64,000 nucleotides of DNA from Schizochytrium sp. TIO01 (Eukaryota; Sar; Bigyra; Thraustochytrida; Thraustochytriidae). The translations under genes were made by a program, and so were the position numbers. Shown here piece by piece: positions 22,328-33,900 of the stretch (the stretch's first letter is position 1; every line of letters starts with the position of its first letter). The stretch lies in NCBI GenBank assembly GCA_004764695.1, contig SMSO01000031.1, forward strand, positions 8,432,761 to 8,496,760, read 5' to 3'. The notes beneath the pieces were generated by a model. The model saw only the letters and a program-made list of their open reading frames with translations, ran no database searches and was not told the DNA's origin.

Positions 22328-22442
22328 AGGGTTGATTTCCTTACAACAGGTTGAATTCGCAATCGGTTCCGACACATATAATACTCTGCACAGTCTGAAA
22401 ATAGAAAAAAATTTCAATTTAAGGTTCCAAGCAAAAAAGATG

Positions 22443-22540
22443 GGGCTCTCCCGGGAATCGAACCCGGAACCTCTCCCAGATTGAGCTTTGCAAGTCGCTA
22501 AGCACCCTAAGGGAGAATCATACCACTAGACCAGAGAACC
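22443..22540 (-). tRNA. tRNA-Pro(AGG) copy 7
   Basis: Mature part identical. The intron centre reads CTTGCAAAGC. Last of the five minus-strand copies. Confidence 0.95.
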
Positions 22541-24682
22541 AGGGTTGATTTCCATTGAATCGGTTGCGGGATGTTGTTGGCCAGACATTCAAATGCTTTG
22601 GAGGGTGTTTTGTTTGGGAATGAAGGTTCATACAATTCTAGAAGAGAGGTGAAAGTGGACATATTAAAAGAAGGGTAACTTTTCCATAATAGAAGGGTGT
22701 TACTTGAACAATGTATCGAATATTAGAATCCGTGATTGATGCTCTAATGCCGAATATGACATCGTACTAATAATACTTTGTACGTGATATCTATTTCACA
22801 TTATACAGTCACAGAAGAATAAGGTAAAGGATATCAAAGTCTGGAAAGCGGACCGGTGATATAGTGTAGCCATATGTCTTAATTGTTTAGATAATCTATG
22901 GTTTATGGGTAGAATCTATTTACTCCAGACCGAACATAAAGATTAGCCTCTCTGATGTTTATAACCTTTTAATTTTATGAAGTAGGCCGGATCAGGACAG
23001 CTCGCAGGTTACCAACCAAAATTCTACAAGAAGATACTACTACTTTGCTGTAAGATACTAAATGCGCTTTAGAAGTCTACATTATGGTACGTCCAGCTTA
23101 TCCTTTTAAGTTTCTTCTTGTAGCAAAGGTTTTAACCTCGTTTTTCATCTAATTTATTTCACGTAGAGTAGGGAGGCGTTCAAAATGATTGGGTTACGCA
23201 TTTGCCAGGTTTGCTACGGCAAAATTGGTCAAGTGGGCACTAGCCCTACTTAAACTTTTCTAGCTATAACATTAACATTTCGCTATCTTTAAATGCCTGT
23301 GTCCAACTTCGAGGGCAGGAACACACGTTTGATTCGCTTTACTTTGTCACACGCCTATTTGTCCAATATTGAAGTCAAAGTTTTTTTATCCTATAGTACC
23401 TCTTAATAGGCCCTATTAATTACTCGTAACACTAATCTCGTTGACACTATGGATAACTCTAGGTACAAGTACTCGAAATATACTCTGACAAACTAAAATA
23501 CCTCAAACACTACAGACTCGAAATAAGATTCTTCCTTCTCCTCGCTGTCATGAGAGACATTTCTGGTTTGCTACGCGCTCAAATAACATTAGCTCCTCAA
23601 AATAAGCACTTAATTCAGCATGCCAAGTACCAAACTTAGACAGTTATTCCACTAGAACTGATCTCCAAATAAAACTGGGCGGAGTTTTCCTGAGCTGGCA
23701 CTGTGTAAGTGTAGTACCTCCTTTCGCTGTGAAGGTTTTTCTTGCGGTAATCTTGCAGGAGGAAAGAAATTGGACTCCGACGAAGCGATAAGAGCAGCTA
23801 AAATTAACAACAGGGAGAACTTCAGATACTATTAAGGACTCGTGATGATGTCAAGAACTAAGCTAAGACACTATGGACACCGTGTATATTGAATTTTTTT
23901 TAAGTCGTATGGAGTTCGCATATGACTACCAGTACCTAACCAAGTAAGTATCGCCTAGAGCTGATTGGAGGAAGCTTGAAGGCCCACACAGTCTCCACAC
24001 AGTCTCTTACGCAAGCCTATGCTTTGTTACACTGGAGAAAGCACGTCGAGGCTTGGTGCCAAGCTTGGTAGTTTTGACTTGGTCAATAAAATTAATTCCC
24101 CGACGCTGTTGGGAATTTCGTCTTCTTCATATTTTTACATTTGCAAAACCCAGATATAGATACATACAATTAACTCAGGAAAGGCAGTATGAGTTCGTAC
24201 GAGCTAATTGTAGTTTCGTGGAGAACATGCTATCCAGATCGCCATAGCACGCTTAGCTCTCTCGACTCAGAATAAATTTGATAATTTGGGATAGATATAG
24301 GGAACTACACAGGTTTTGGAAAATAGTTAATATTACTATCTTCAAAATGAACAAAGCTCTGTCTTGCTAATCAAAGATAATATAATAGTCTCCAATAGAA
24401 CACCGTGCAGGACGAACAAGTTACACAGTTGGTACCCATAGAACCGCGTCGCTAGATTTGCAGTACTCTATTTCTTTTCAGCAGTATGCCTTATGTGTTG
24501 CTTTACACAGCGAAAGGTTTCTGAACTGGTACATAGTTAAGTTTGAGCTAAGACTAGGAACTGCCTGCTTCGGTCAATCTTACCAAAGCTTTTGTGTCTA
24601 CAGTAGGATTTAAATATACTGTTCAGGATAGGAACGTTTTCCCAAGTTTAGCAAATCGAAAACCCTGCAAACTCAGACAACC
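22541..24682. other. Gene-free stretch, about 2.1 kb
   Basis: A+T-rich spacer between the minus-strand tRNA block and the pseudokinase gene. No RNA or protein gene recognised. Confidence 0.5.
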
Positions 24683-25630
24683 ATGCCTCTCTACCTAGCA
24701 GAGAAAGGAGACGACGATAGCCTCAGCAGCACAGTGCCTACACGCTGGGGTATCGAGCTGCACCGGGAGCTAGCTCGCGGAGAATTTTGTAAAGTTCATT
24801 TGGCCTTTGATAAGGTCGCCAACAAAGCCTTTGTCTTAAAAAAGTTTGCATCAACCAAGCACGCTAATACTTGCTTAAGTAGGGAAATTGAAGTGTTTGC
24901 ATTACTACAACAAAGCAAAGCTTCAGAACAGCAGTTTATCATTTCCATGCAATGGTTTGATATCGACCATAGTTTCCTTGCCCTTGAGCTTTGTGATGGA
25001 GGAGACTTATACGAACTCATTTCACAAGAGCGTCTTACAGAGTCGGATGTTATCTTTTATGGAGCAGAGATTGCTGCTGCAATTGGATTTCTTCATACCA
25101 ATTATATCTTTCACGGCGATATCAAATCAGAGAATGTTGGCATCACAGCTGAAGGTCATGTGCGCTTGTTTAATTTTGACTTGTCGCATGTATTGTCGCC
25201 TCTTGAAAATGTTGACGCTATCACCGGACGTCTCACAGTCAAAACAAAGGCTGGAACCCTCTGTTTTGCTGCCCCGGAGATCATCAAGTACCGCCAGTGT
25301 GGACTGGAAGCTGACTGGTGGAGCTTTGGGGTGCTTTTATATGAACTTTTGTTTACATCGTTACCTTGGGAGGGCGATACAAGCTACGAAACTGCGCGCA
25401 TGATTGCCGTCGAACCACTACTATGGAATGGGGATCAAATCCAGTCAACGAGCATGAAAGCCATTAGTCTGCTTCAAGATCTTCTTGCTTGCAAAGATCC
25501 TGCGCTTCGCCTTGGTTATGAAGAAGATATCAAGGATATCAAAGCTCACATGTTTTTTGAAAGCATCGATTGGTGCGCACTGGAACGACAGGAAATTGCG
25601 CCTCCTTTCGAGGCCCTCCTACTTCACTGA
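24683..25630 (+). CDS. AGC-like protein kinase, probable pseudokinase (HGD, NFD)
   Basis: 315-aa single-exon kinase-fold protein, ATG 24683. The glycine loop is degenerate (ARGEFCKV, 31-38). The beta-3 Lys53 (VLKKF) and helix-C Glu68 are present. The catalytic loop reads FHGDIKSEN (143-151): Asp146, Lys148 and Asn151 are kept, but the Arg of HRD is Gly. The DFG position reads NFD (164-166), losing the magnesium-binding Asp and the Gly. AAPE (196-199) and DWWSFGVLLYELLF (211-224) are normal. The end FFESIDWCALERQEIAPPF (291-309) is the AGC-family C-terminal signature, so it descends from AGC kinases. Without the DFG Asp, weak or no phosphotransfer is expected, with a scaffold or regulatory role likely. 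A related gene lies at 46501-47463. Partner unknown. Confidence 0.88.
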   Translation: MPLYLAEKGDDDSLSSTVPTRWGIELHRELARGEFCKVHLAFDKVANKAFVLKKFASTKHANTCLSREIEVFALLQQSKASEQQFIISMQWFDIDHSFLALELCDGGDLYELISQERLTESDVIFYGAEIAAAIGFLHTNYIFHGDIKSENVGITAEGHVRLFNFDLSHVLSPLENVDAITGRLTVKTKAGTLCFAAPEIIKYRQCGLEADWWSFGVLLYELLFTSLPWEGDTSYETARMIAVEPLLWNGDQIQSTSMKAISLLQDLLACKDPALRLGYEEDIKDIKAHMFFESIDWCALERQEIAPPFEALLLH

Positions 25631-25664
25631 CAATCTGACAATCTGACATTCTGACATTCTGACA
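25627..25664. repeat. 8-bp tandem repeat overlapping a stop codon
   Basis: The unit ctgaca(at/tt) repeats about 4.7 times from 25627, and its first TGA is the stop codon of the pseudokinase. It is followed by a CAC/CCA-rich stretch to about 25730. Confidence 0.9.
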
Positions 25665-26975
25665 AAAAGTGAGTCAATTTGTCCACAATCACCACCATCG
25701 CCATCACCATCGCCACTACCACCACCACCTAGAAGAGGTAGCAGTAGGAAGGCATAGAGTCACTCGCAGTCGAGTTATCTCCGCAGGTGAAATGTCAATG
25801 AATAAGTTAACCTTGATACTGTACCAGAAGTATCTCAAGTCTTAAAGAGTGCGTATATCCGTAACACCATCAACGCGCTTAACCTGAGCTTGCCTATATC
25901 ATCATACTATTAGCACTCATATGCTATAAACTCAGTTATACCAAAAAAGTCCTTCTCCTTCTTATTCTTCATTTTAAAGAAGCATACAACAGATCGTGAC
26001 ATTGCACAGCCCTTAATCATAGGTGTGTTTTTTCTATCCTGTTTGTACTGAATTCTTTATCTTGACGGATTTCTAAGAATATTTCCATTTTGCTGCTCGT
26101 ATTCTGTAGAAAAACCCATACGGTGCAAAAACAAGTTTCGTATGAAAAGTAATTACGCAAAGAATAAGCTTGAAGATGCTCCAATGCAGGATCTTACGCA
26201 TGAAAGACATTTTAACTCAAAATATCCACAAAATCTTCCCAACATCATTGTTGTGCCAGGCATCAGATGTGACAGCTTTAGAACCTCATAAAAGGCCAGG
26301 TGAGTTGGATATCAAATGAACTGCTACATCTTCCAATTTGCATTATCAACAGCTGTTGTTAAAAGAGCGTAGATAGAATGAAATGCTGCCGTTTAGAATC
26401 AAAAATTGAACCGAGTAATTTTCAAGAATTTTCTCGATAATCTCTCAGAAAGGGGGCAGAAGAGAAACAAAACAACCTTTCCGCTTCAAAATCGGGATCT
26501 GCAATTTTTAGAAAGTCAGGATAGTTTGAAAATTGTAATATCTGCAACCCTTTCATCATTTCTCTCAACTTATACTAACAGAACTTTCATAAACCTCTAA
26601 AAAAAGAGAAAGTTTTCGACAAGGTCTGAAAAATAATCGAAGATGCGCGCCCATATGAAAGACTCTCATGGGCGATCATTGGGTGCTTCACAAGACAATG
26701 GTAATTTGTGCAGTAGCCAATCCTCATTGCTATCCTCGTGGCTTATGGTGCGGCTTCTGTTTGCTTCAATATTTTCATACGCTTTCTGAAGTTTTCAAAT
26801 GATGTGCAAATGTTGTGTCTCAGGTTCACTTATCCTGCTCAAATATAGCGGCTCAAATCAATGCACCATCAGGAACGCTACTTCCTTCCTCCTACCTTCG
26901 GCAGAGCCCCCAAGGACGAAAGTCGTGTTGGACCCTGCGGATGCCAACCCGCCTAGCTGAGTGGCAATCAACCCT
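25665..26975. other. Gene-free stretch
   Basis: 3' flank of the pseudokinase, a CAC-rich simple repeat (about 25685-25730) and A+T-rich spacer. A G+C-richer patch at about 26840-26965 directly precedes tRNA copy 8; no product recognised. Confidence 0.5.
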
Positions 26976-27071
26976 GGTTCTCTGGTCTAGTGGTATGATT
27001 CTCCCTTAGGGTGCTTAGCAACTAGCTACACAACTTGGGAGAGGTTCCGGGTTCGATTCCCGGGAGAGCCC
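26976..27071 (+). tRNA. tRNA-Pro(AGG) copy 8, divergent 24-nt intron
   Basis: The mature part equals the other copies, but the intron (27012-27035) is 24 nt and its 3' half is diverged (AACTAGCTACACAACT). This copy sits in a different 5' context (gagtggcaatcaaccct), so it may be the oldest or most independent member. Confidence 0.95.
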
Positions 27072-27188
27072 CATCCTTTTTGCTTTTTTATTTAGTTTGA
27101 TAGATTTTTTCTATCAAAGATATTTCTGTAAAGTTTATATTTGTCAAAAACATTCGATACCTCAACCTGTTGTAAGGAAATCAACCCT

Positions 27189-27286
27189 GGTTCTCTGGTC
27201 TAGTGGTATGATTCTCCCTTAGGGTGCTTAGCGACCAGCAAAGCTCAATCTGGGAGAGGTTCCGGGTTCGATTCCCGGGAGAGCCC
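27189..27286 (+). tRNA. tRNA-Pro(AGG) copy 9
   Basis: Mature part identical; 26-nt intron with one change in the centre (GACCAGC). Starts 213 bp after copy 8 and is followed by a T run. Confidence 0.96.
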
Positions 27287-28822
27287 CATCTTTTTTCTTT
27301 TTTAAAATTATAAACCCTCTCAAGTTCTAATACTTCCATTGCTTTTGGATTACTGGTAGTAATACTCTGGCGTCCTTTTGATTGGTAAAACCTCCTGATT
27401 GTTATTTGTTCTTAGATGTTCTGCCTAAATTTTTTTCATGATTGTTGATAGTTGCTTTGATTGGAAGGTTTATAATATCTTCCAGATTGTTTACTTCGTT
27501 CTAGATATGATAATTTATCTATGAAGATAATAAATATGAATCATACATCTCTAAAACATACATCAAAACAAAAGTCTCAAGTTTACTTAGAAATGGGGTA
27601 AATATTTCCTATAGAGTGTATTGCTGGTTACCGTGTATGAGCCAATTGACCTGCTATTGCATACTTGTTCTTTGAGAAGTTTGCTCTGACTTAACTTGAA
27701 AACACACATTTGTATCCTTATTTGATCAAATATACATTTGTCCAGAATGATAGTATTCTTCGTAATAGCTATAAATGTTTCGTAGTCACTCTTGCTCTGC
27801 AGCTTACAACCTTTCAGGAGTGCCGTGTCTCTTAATAGTTCATAATGCAGCAGGCCCTGATACGAAGTGGGACCAAGGGGTAGCCTGAATCACTTTGTCA
27901 CATCGAGCCAGTCCATTGAGAATAATATAAATGCTAAGTCGTCTTGAAACTATACACTTATGAAGATGATTAGCAGCACATGTCAGAAGAAAATTCAACC
28001 CACTACCTGTTTTCCTTTCTTGCGCTGTGATAGAGTGTATGAGATTGTTCTGGTATGAAAACGCCTTCACCAGGGCATACTAAATACTGAATTTGTCTTA
28101 GATTTCCTATGCCGAAATACCCAGGCATGTCATAGTCATGTACACATGTTCACATTGCAATGTCATCAGCAAAACGTCATTTTCAAGTCTTCCAAAATTT
28201 AACATTGGCATTTTTTTTAAACATAAGGACTTTAGTTCTTTCAAGTCGCTAAGTGCTTCTTATCTTAGATTAAATGAAGAAAAGGTATTCTCAGATTCTA
28301 TGCTTCTAATGAAGCTATGTAAATACAGGTTTTACGCAATGCATTTTGCGTGGGTTAATCAACGTTCCAATGGGTTTGGAGAACTTAAGATTATGAATGA
28401 ATAATTAGCAATTGAGATGTGAAGATTCGCATTTTCAGCCACCACCATTAACTGTTAGTAGGCAAGGTAGAAACTTAATTGAAGATCGTCTCTTCACAAT
28501 TGCAATTTTATATTCTGAATCAAACAATATTCTTTTGGTTAAATTAAAAACTTGTCGCAGCGTCATTTTAAATCAAGGCATATCGTAAACAATATTCTAC
28601 ATTCCACCTGGTTGCTGGTACTGACAATTGAAAAACCATGTGAATAAGGCATTGCTAGAGTTATTCATACACTATCATAAATTTTTAACCGTCAGGATTT
28701 GTATATGCTATGATGTGAATATGAGTTACGAAGGTGTGAGACTGAGTCAACGTAAGAGTGAAAGCAATCTTTATTATCAAGGGATTGATTAAAGACAGCC
28801 TATAAATCAGAGGTTGGGAAAT

Positions 28823-29044
28823 ATGCTTACTCAACCCTTTGAATTCTGCGCTATACCAGATGAAGTTTGTCTTCGTCTGCTACTTACGACACCAACCAAC
28901 CCGCCTGGATATTTATTCATTTCCACGGTCAACAGGTCACTCACCCTATCCACCGAGATATATAGTGCCTTCTTAAGTCTTATCATGAATATCAAGCTCC
29001 TTATTTTCGTCCTCCTAGTGAACCTCTGGCTTCTTAGAAGTTAG
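28823..29044 (+). other. Short open frame with weak F-box resemblance
   Basis: 73 codons from ATG 28823. IPDEVCLRLLLTTPTNPP and FISTVNRSL resemble the F-box pattern (LPDE-LLxI...PP...L-xVNRxL), followed by a hydrophobic stretch IKLLIFVLLVNLWLL. No downstream substrate-binding repeats follow. It may be a relic or chance; low confidence. Confidence 0.2.
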
Positions 29045-30607
29045 CTTTTAGCATTGGTGAAAGTATTCCATTATTTTGCATTTCAAGTTAAAGCTTTTGC
29101 AACATTACTTCTGATGGTGAATTGTCAATCACCAGGAGTCGCGAGAGTTATATCGCATAGCGAAATGTGATATACTTTAAGTATTTTTCTTACCGTAGAT
29201 TGTGGGTAAGGTTTAGGATTGCGCAGAAGTTCGAGTACAAGCAAGAAACCGGTTTTGAAGGACAAAATATAGAATTCCTAGACAGAGAATTTTGATGAAC
29301 AACGCATTTGAAGCGGGGCAAATGACCATCGAAAGAATTTAGCCACTGTTATAACGATTTCCAGTTAGCTGTGTCGTCTCTGCTTCAATCAAATGCATTA
29401 TCCACATGTACCCAGCTAACTTGAAACATTAACTTTAGAATCAATATAGAGTATAATTCAAAGTATCATGAACATAGTGCGATCCTCTAGGATTTTGCAT
29501 TTGTCTAGACATTTGCTAGGCTTATCTTTAACTCATATTGAGAGAAACTGTGTGGGATGGATCAAATCGTCTTTCAACAAAGCAATAATGGGCCTCTCTT
29601 AGACAGATCAAAAGCTATACGGGTGAGTAAAATATACCCTCAGACCTTAACTTTAGCGTGTTGCATTGGATGCCATGTGTTAATGCGCTCTCGTAGGCGA
29701 GCTTTAGCTCAGAACTGCCAAACAACCCGTCATGCACGATCCAGATTTGTAAAAATGTCAACCGCAACTTATCAGAAACTGCATAAAATAGTGGATCATT
29801 GCTTGAGAAATCTTCAAATATATGTTTGAATCATATGTATCATGCGTTTTCAATGCTTACCTGCCAGCATTGTCATCGTGTTAGCTATTATCCGAGTGCC
29901 CTTGGAACTGTGGAAAAGAAAACCCTGCTATAACATGTGCCTTAAATGTACTATAAGTTGAATCTTTGAAGCATTAGACTAAATAGCCTATGTTGTTCTT
30001 CGTCAGGCATTTGCCCTTGCGATTTGTGCGTCGTGAAAAACAAGATAGCGCAATAAGGGGGAGATCTGACGAGTTCCCCAATATGTTAGGGACTATAAAC
30101 TACATCGGACTCGCGAAATGCAAGATTTTTAGAAAATCATCAGGTAGAGAGAGCTGTAGAAAAGTTCAGGGAACCTCTAGGCCAGATCATCTCTTGTGCT
30201 GGTGCAATTTCAGCTTCCACTATACGCGATTATCTTCGAGGTGAAAGCGCCACAGATCTTCCCTTAGCAACTCCTATAGTTAGTGCTATACATGACTATA
30301 GCAAATGAGAAATGGTAAAGGCTTGCTTTGCTAACTTTGCAGAAGAAGCACCAACTTTGTCAACATAGCCGGATGAGCTCTCAAAACAGAGATGTGAACA
30401 AGAATTTAGATTTATGAAGTTATTTCCACTTTAGTTTTTAAAAGAATAAAGCTTCCATGTGTCGAATCATGCAATTGTGCAGCATAGAACACTTTGTGAG
30501 AAAGATGAAGAAAGCATACACGAACACAATTTGATGCCAAATAAAAGTGAATAGGTAGAACAGAATAAGGGTGAGGATAAACGAAATGTCTGAGACAAGA
30601 GAGTAAA

Positions 30608-30625
30608 TCTCTCTCTCTCTCTCTC
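30608..30625. repeat. (CT)n microsatellite
   Basis: Nine CT units in a gene-free stretch. Confidence 0.9.
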
Positions 30626-31067
30626 AGGAGACACAGCTGGGTAATAAAAGGTGGGGCGGAGGCGAGAAAAGGTCGGGTTGTATTATGTGCATAGGTAAAT
30701 GAAAGTTTGTTTGGTCCGCGTATGAGAGGTTCATCTCTTTAATTTAAAAAGCGAGGTCGATAATTTTCAGATATTTGGGAACTGATGTAAAAGATGGAAC
30801 CAATTAGAAAACGCAGACAGTATACGGATTTCGCATAACAGAGCGCGAAAGAACCGTGCGTATTGATACGTGAGGTTTTGACCCAAAAGAAGAAGAAGAA
30901 CAAGCAGCAAGCCTGTTGAAGAATGATGAATATATATGTTCGCTAGATGACGTGAGTGCATGCTTCTTGGGAAAGAAAGGCTTTAAAAGGTCAAACCGTT
31001 AAAAAGTAGAACGGGCAGCCTCCTCCCCCTCCACCCGCCCGCGATAGCTTGGACATTCCCTTACTAC

Positions 31068-33376
31068 TTATGTGCATGCGGGGGGGTCTTTACTAAGCAA
31101 TCCCTCTGACCTGCGACGCTCATAAGATCTCAACATAGCCTTGGACGAAATGATGTTGGGGTCGTTCTTTGGAAGCGCCTTGGATCGAATGGTCAAGACT
31201 TGTTTTGAGAGCTCAATAGACATCTTATAATTGCCAGCATCACCGAATACAGCCGCCGAAGTCTCAAGAATGTTGGAAAGTTCGAGAGAATTTGGTCCGT
31301 GGATTTGTTGAGCAAAGGCTGCGGCCACTGTAAGGTGCATGAGAGCACGCTCAACCTCTGGGGTTTCGCCAGAAATCAAGACATCAGCCTTTTGTACAAG
31401 TAAACGGACGACCTTGAGGGTTGATTTCTTTCATGGCGCGGGAAACGGATTTATGGCGCGCCTCTTCGATAGTTTTCAGAGCTTTCTTGTGATTTTCCTG
31501 ACCACTTGGAATAGCAAGAGCCTCCAAAACCTCGTGGAAGACATCTTTTGCGTCTTCGTGATTAGAGTAAATTTGCTCAAAGTAAATCTCGATGGCTTGA
31601 TCATATTGCTGTTGAGCCTTGTCAAACATCGACTGGACACGGTAGATCTCACCCAGGTTGGAGTGCGTCGAGGCAAGCTTAGGGTGAGTCTTACCGAGCT
31701 GCGTCTCGCGGATGCTGAGCGCCTCTTCACAGTATGAGATAGCCATATTGAAATCACCGGCCTGCAGTAAGACGTGAGCTGCGTTGTTGAGAGCAACTGC
31801 AAGTCGCGGAGAGTCTTCGCCGTAAATCTCACGGTAGATATCGATTGCTTGTTCGTAGTATGCAGTCGCCTGCTCTACAGCAGAGTCACCACCAACTTCC
31901 ATCGTAACCTTCAGCGAGGATGCGGAGTAGTGTAGCGGTTTCCGCAGTGTTTCCAAACTTGGACTTGAACAAGGGGAGGGCTTCCTGGGCAAGGTCGAGG
32001 GCCTCGGTGGCAAAACCGAGGCGCTGCTGGCAGCTGGCAAGGTCGCTAAGAAGTCGAGCCACACGGGCGTTGCGACTGCCAAGCTCCTTACGTAGAACAT
32101 CGAGAGCCTCCTGGTAAAATGCACGAGCCTGAGCGAAGTCTTCCGCCGCAAAGAGAAGCTGTCCTGCACGGTGGAGGAGCGCCCCGAACCATGCAATAGC
32201 AGATCCAGGTTCGAGACCAGACCTTTTGGTGTCAACAGCCTTGAGTGCGCTTTCGGCAAGCCATTGACGAATGCAGGCATTAAAGGTGGTGTTAGCAGCC
32301 TTGAGGTTGCCATAGCCCTGGTCCAGGGCCTCCTCGAGTACGCTGCGATCATGAATGTTACGGCACCTCGAGCTCATGACGTCGTACCACGTCTGCGCAA
32401 TGGAGACCACCATTTGAGGGTTGTGCTGCAAGGCAGCTGCAAACCTGTCCTCTTCTTCTGCCACTGTTACAATGTGGAAGGGCTTCTTGGATTCCATGCC
32501 AGCGAGAACCTCAAAGATGCACCAGGATCTCGACAAAGGCACTGGGTCAAGCCAAGACTTGAAAAACAAGAGCCTATCCCTGAACTTCCCAAGCGCCACC
32601 TTGGTTCTCCTCAATAGCTCTTTCGTCATTGCTGCCTCTTCATTGCAGCCAGCCTCGCCATAATCGTTCTCGCTCGCTCGCACTTGGTTAGCGCACAAAA
32701 TGTCGAGCCAAATGAAGGTCTTTTCTTTGTGACAAGCCGCGTAGTGGTACCTGAGAGCACTCAAGAGGGTTGCAAACTTAGTAGCACGCGGTACTGCAAG
32801 ATATGCTCCTTCGAAAGGCTCACCCAGAACGGCTTGACCGTTTTCAAGAACCTCCTTCGCATAGACGCCTCCACGGCGTTCGCGCATTGCAGGAAGTACA
32901 ACGAACTGACACACATCCTCCATGGTCCACTCTCGACGCGACTTCGTACGGACCTCTCGTCCTAGTTCCAATTCGTACTCTCCTTCTGGGACTGGTGTCG
33001 AGGCCCGACGGTTCTTCATGAACGTCGGCTCGAACCTGAATGGAGATGTACACACGAGCATGTTTCCTTCCCGCCTTAAGATTCTCACGGACTGACCTCT
33101 TTTGAGCTTTCGTTTTCTTGAAGCTCGCAAACATTCTCCGAGTTCAATTCCTTCGGCTTCGGATCCATCCCGAATCCGTGAGTACAGATCCTCCAAGCTC
33201 GCCAAGCTTACGCCACGAAATGTCGCCAGGGCGTCATCGCCCACATCTTCCAGAGCAGCATCTTTCTCCTCCTCTTCTTGCGACAAAGAGTTTCCTCCAC
33301 GAGACAGCACAGAGTCAGAAAGCGTACGCTGCACAGCCCTTTTCACGGACTTTCGCAGCTGGCTCACGCGCTTCAT
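31068..33376 (-). CDS. TPR (kinesin-light-chain-like) protein, reading frame broken twice
   Basis: A long TPR protein read in three successive frames. Frame 1 runs from ATG 33376 to about 31890 (KR-rich start; EEEEKDAALEDV; a conserved module with TFIWLDILCANQ and SWLDPVPLSRSWCIFEVLAG; then repeats such as AQARAFYQEALDVLRKELG). The second frame continues from about 31890 to 31420 with clear 42-residue TPR units (AVEQATAYYEQAIDIYREIYG, LAVALNNAAHVLLQAGDFNMA and similar). The third runs from about 31420 to TAA 31068 (VRLLVQKADVLIS ... SKDPPACT). Each switch is a one-base offset within otherwise continuous homology. I found no GT-AG intron that restores both frames with normal repeat length. Either two assembly indels or a young pseudogene. 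The module plus TPR architecture suggests a signalling or scaffold protein. Confidence 0.75.
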
Positions 33377-33856
33377 CTGTGTCGATTCTGGTTTTGATGT
33401 GAAGATTTATGAAGTGAATGATTGAGCGAATGAATCCCAATTCCGCACGAGAGCTTTCCTAGAAGTGACTTCGACACCTGAAATACCACGAAGAATTAAG
33501 CTAGCGGATAACGTACAGCCCTTGCTTCTGCTTCTTCTTTATCTTGACTCCGTGGAGCAGACCTTCTGTGGTGGAGAGACCTTCGTCAAGAGGGTTGGCG
33601 CTGTCTCAATCAAGGCGATTCGATTCAAATAGATCGCGAGCTGGTGTAACCAGGTCCACTTCGACTGCCTTTTTCTCCTTTGCTTGCTCGTCTACTTTCG
33701 CCGTTCTGCTTCAAGCACCTTGCGCACGTCCTGGGCCCCCGCCGCCGAGGCCGAGCGGTCTGGCGCTTCGGAGAAGCGGTTTGCTTCGCTGGGTGAGCGA
33801 GCGATAGGCTATTGAAGAGCGGGCGAGAGAGGGAGTGAGTGATTGAGTGCGTGAAT

Positions 33857-33900
33857 GATTGATTGATTGATTGTTTGTTTGTTTGTTTGAGTGAGTGAGT
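33857..33900. repeat. Tetranucleotide repeats GATT / GTTT / GAGT
   Basis: Three adjacent tetranucleotide runs in the upstream region of the TPR gene. Confidence 0.85.

Larger units (their letters stand above)
27287..31067. other. Gene-poor stretch, about 3.8 kb
   Basis: A+T-rich spacer. It contains a weak F-box-like reading (28823-29044), an unremarkable 90-aa frame at 29557-29829, and a CT run at 30608-30625. The right end lies beyond the 3' end of the TPR gene. Confidence 0.5.

Noticed and set aside
19806-22540. Regularly spaced repeats resembling an array such as CRISPR
   Set aside because: Each repeat is a complete tRNA-Pro gene with an intron and T-run terminator, and orientation flips between blocks.
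29557-29829. 90-codon open frame with ATG
   Set aside because: No family resemblance, ordinary context in A+T-rich spacer, and length within chance expectation.
31855-31895. A 34-nt mini-intron (GTTACG...TGTAG) restoring the TPR frame
   Set aside because: It would be in frame but removes the turn between the two TPR helices, giving a repeat too short. A one-base offset explains the repeat length better.
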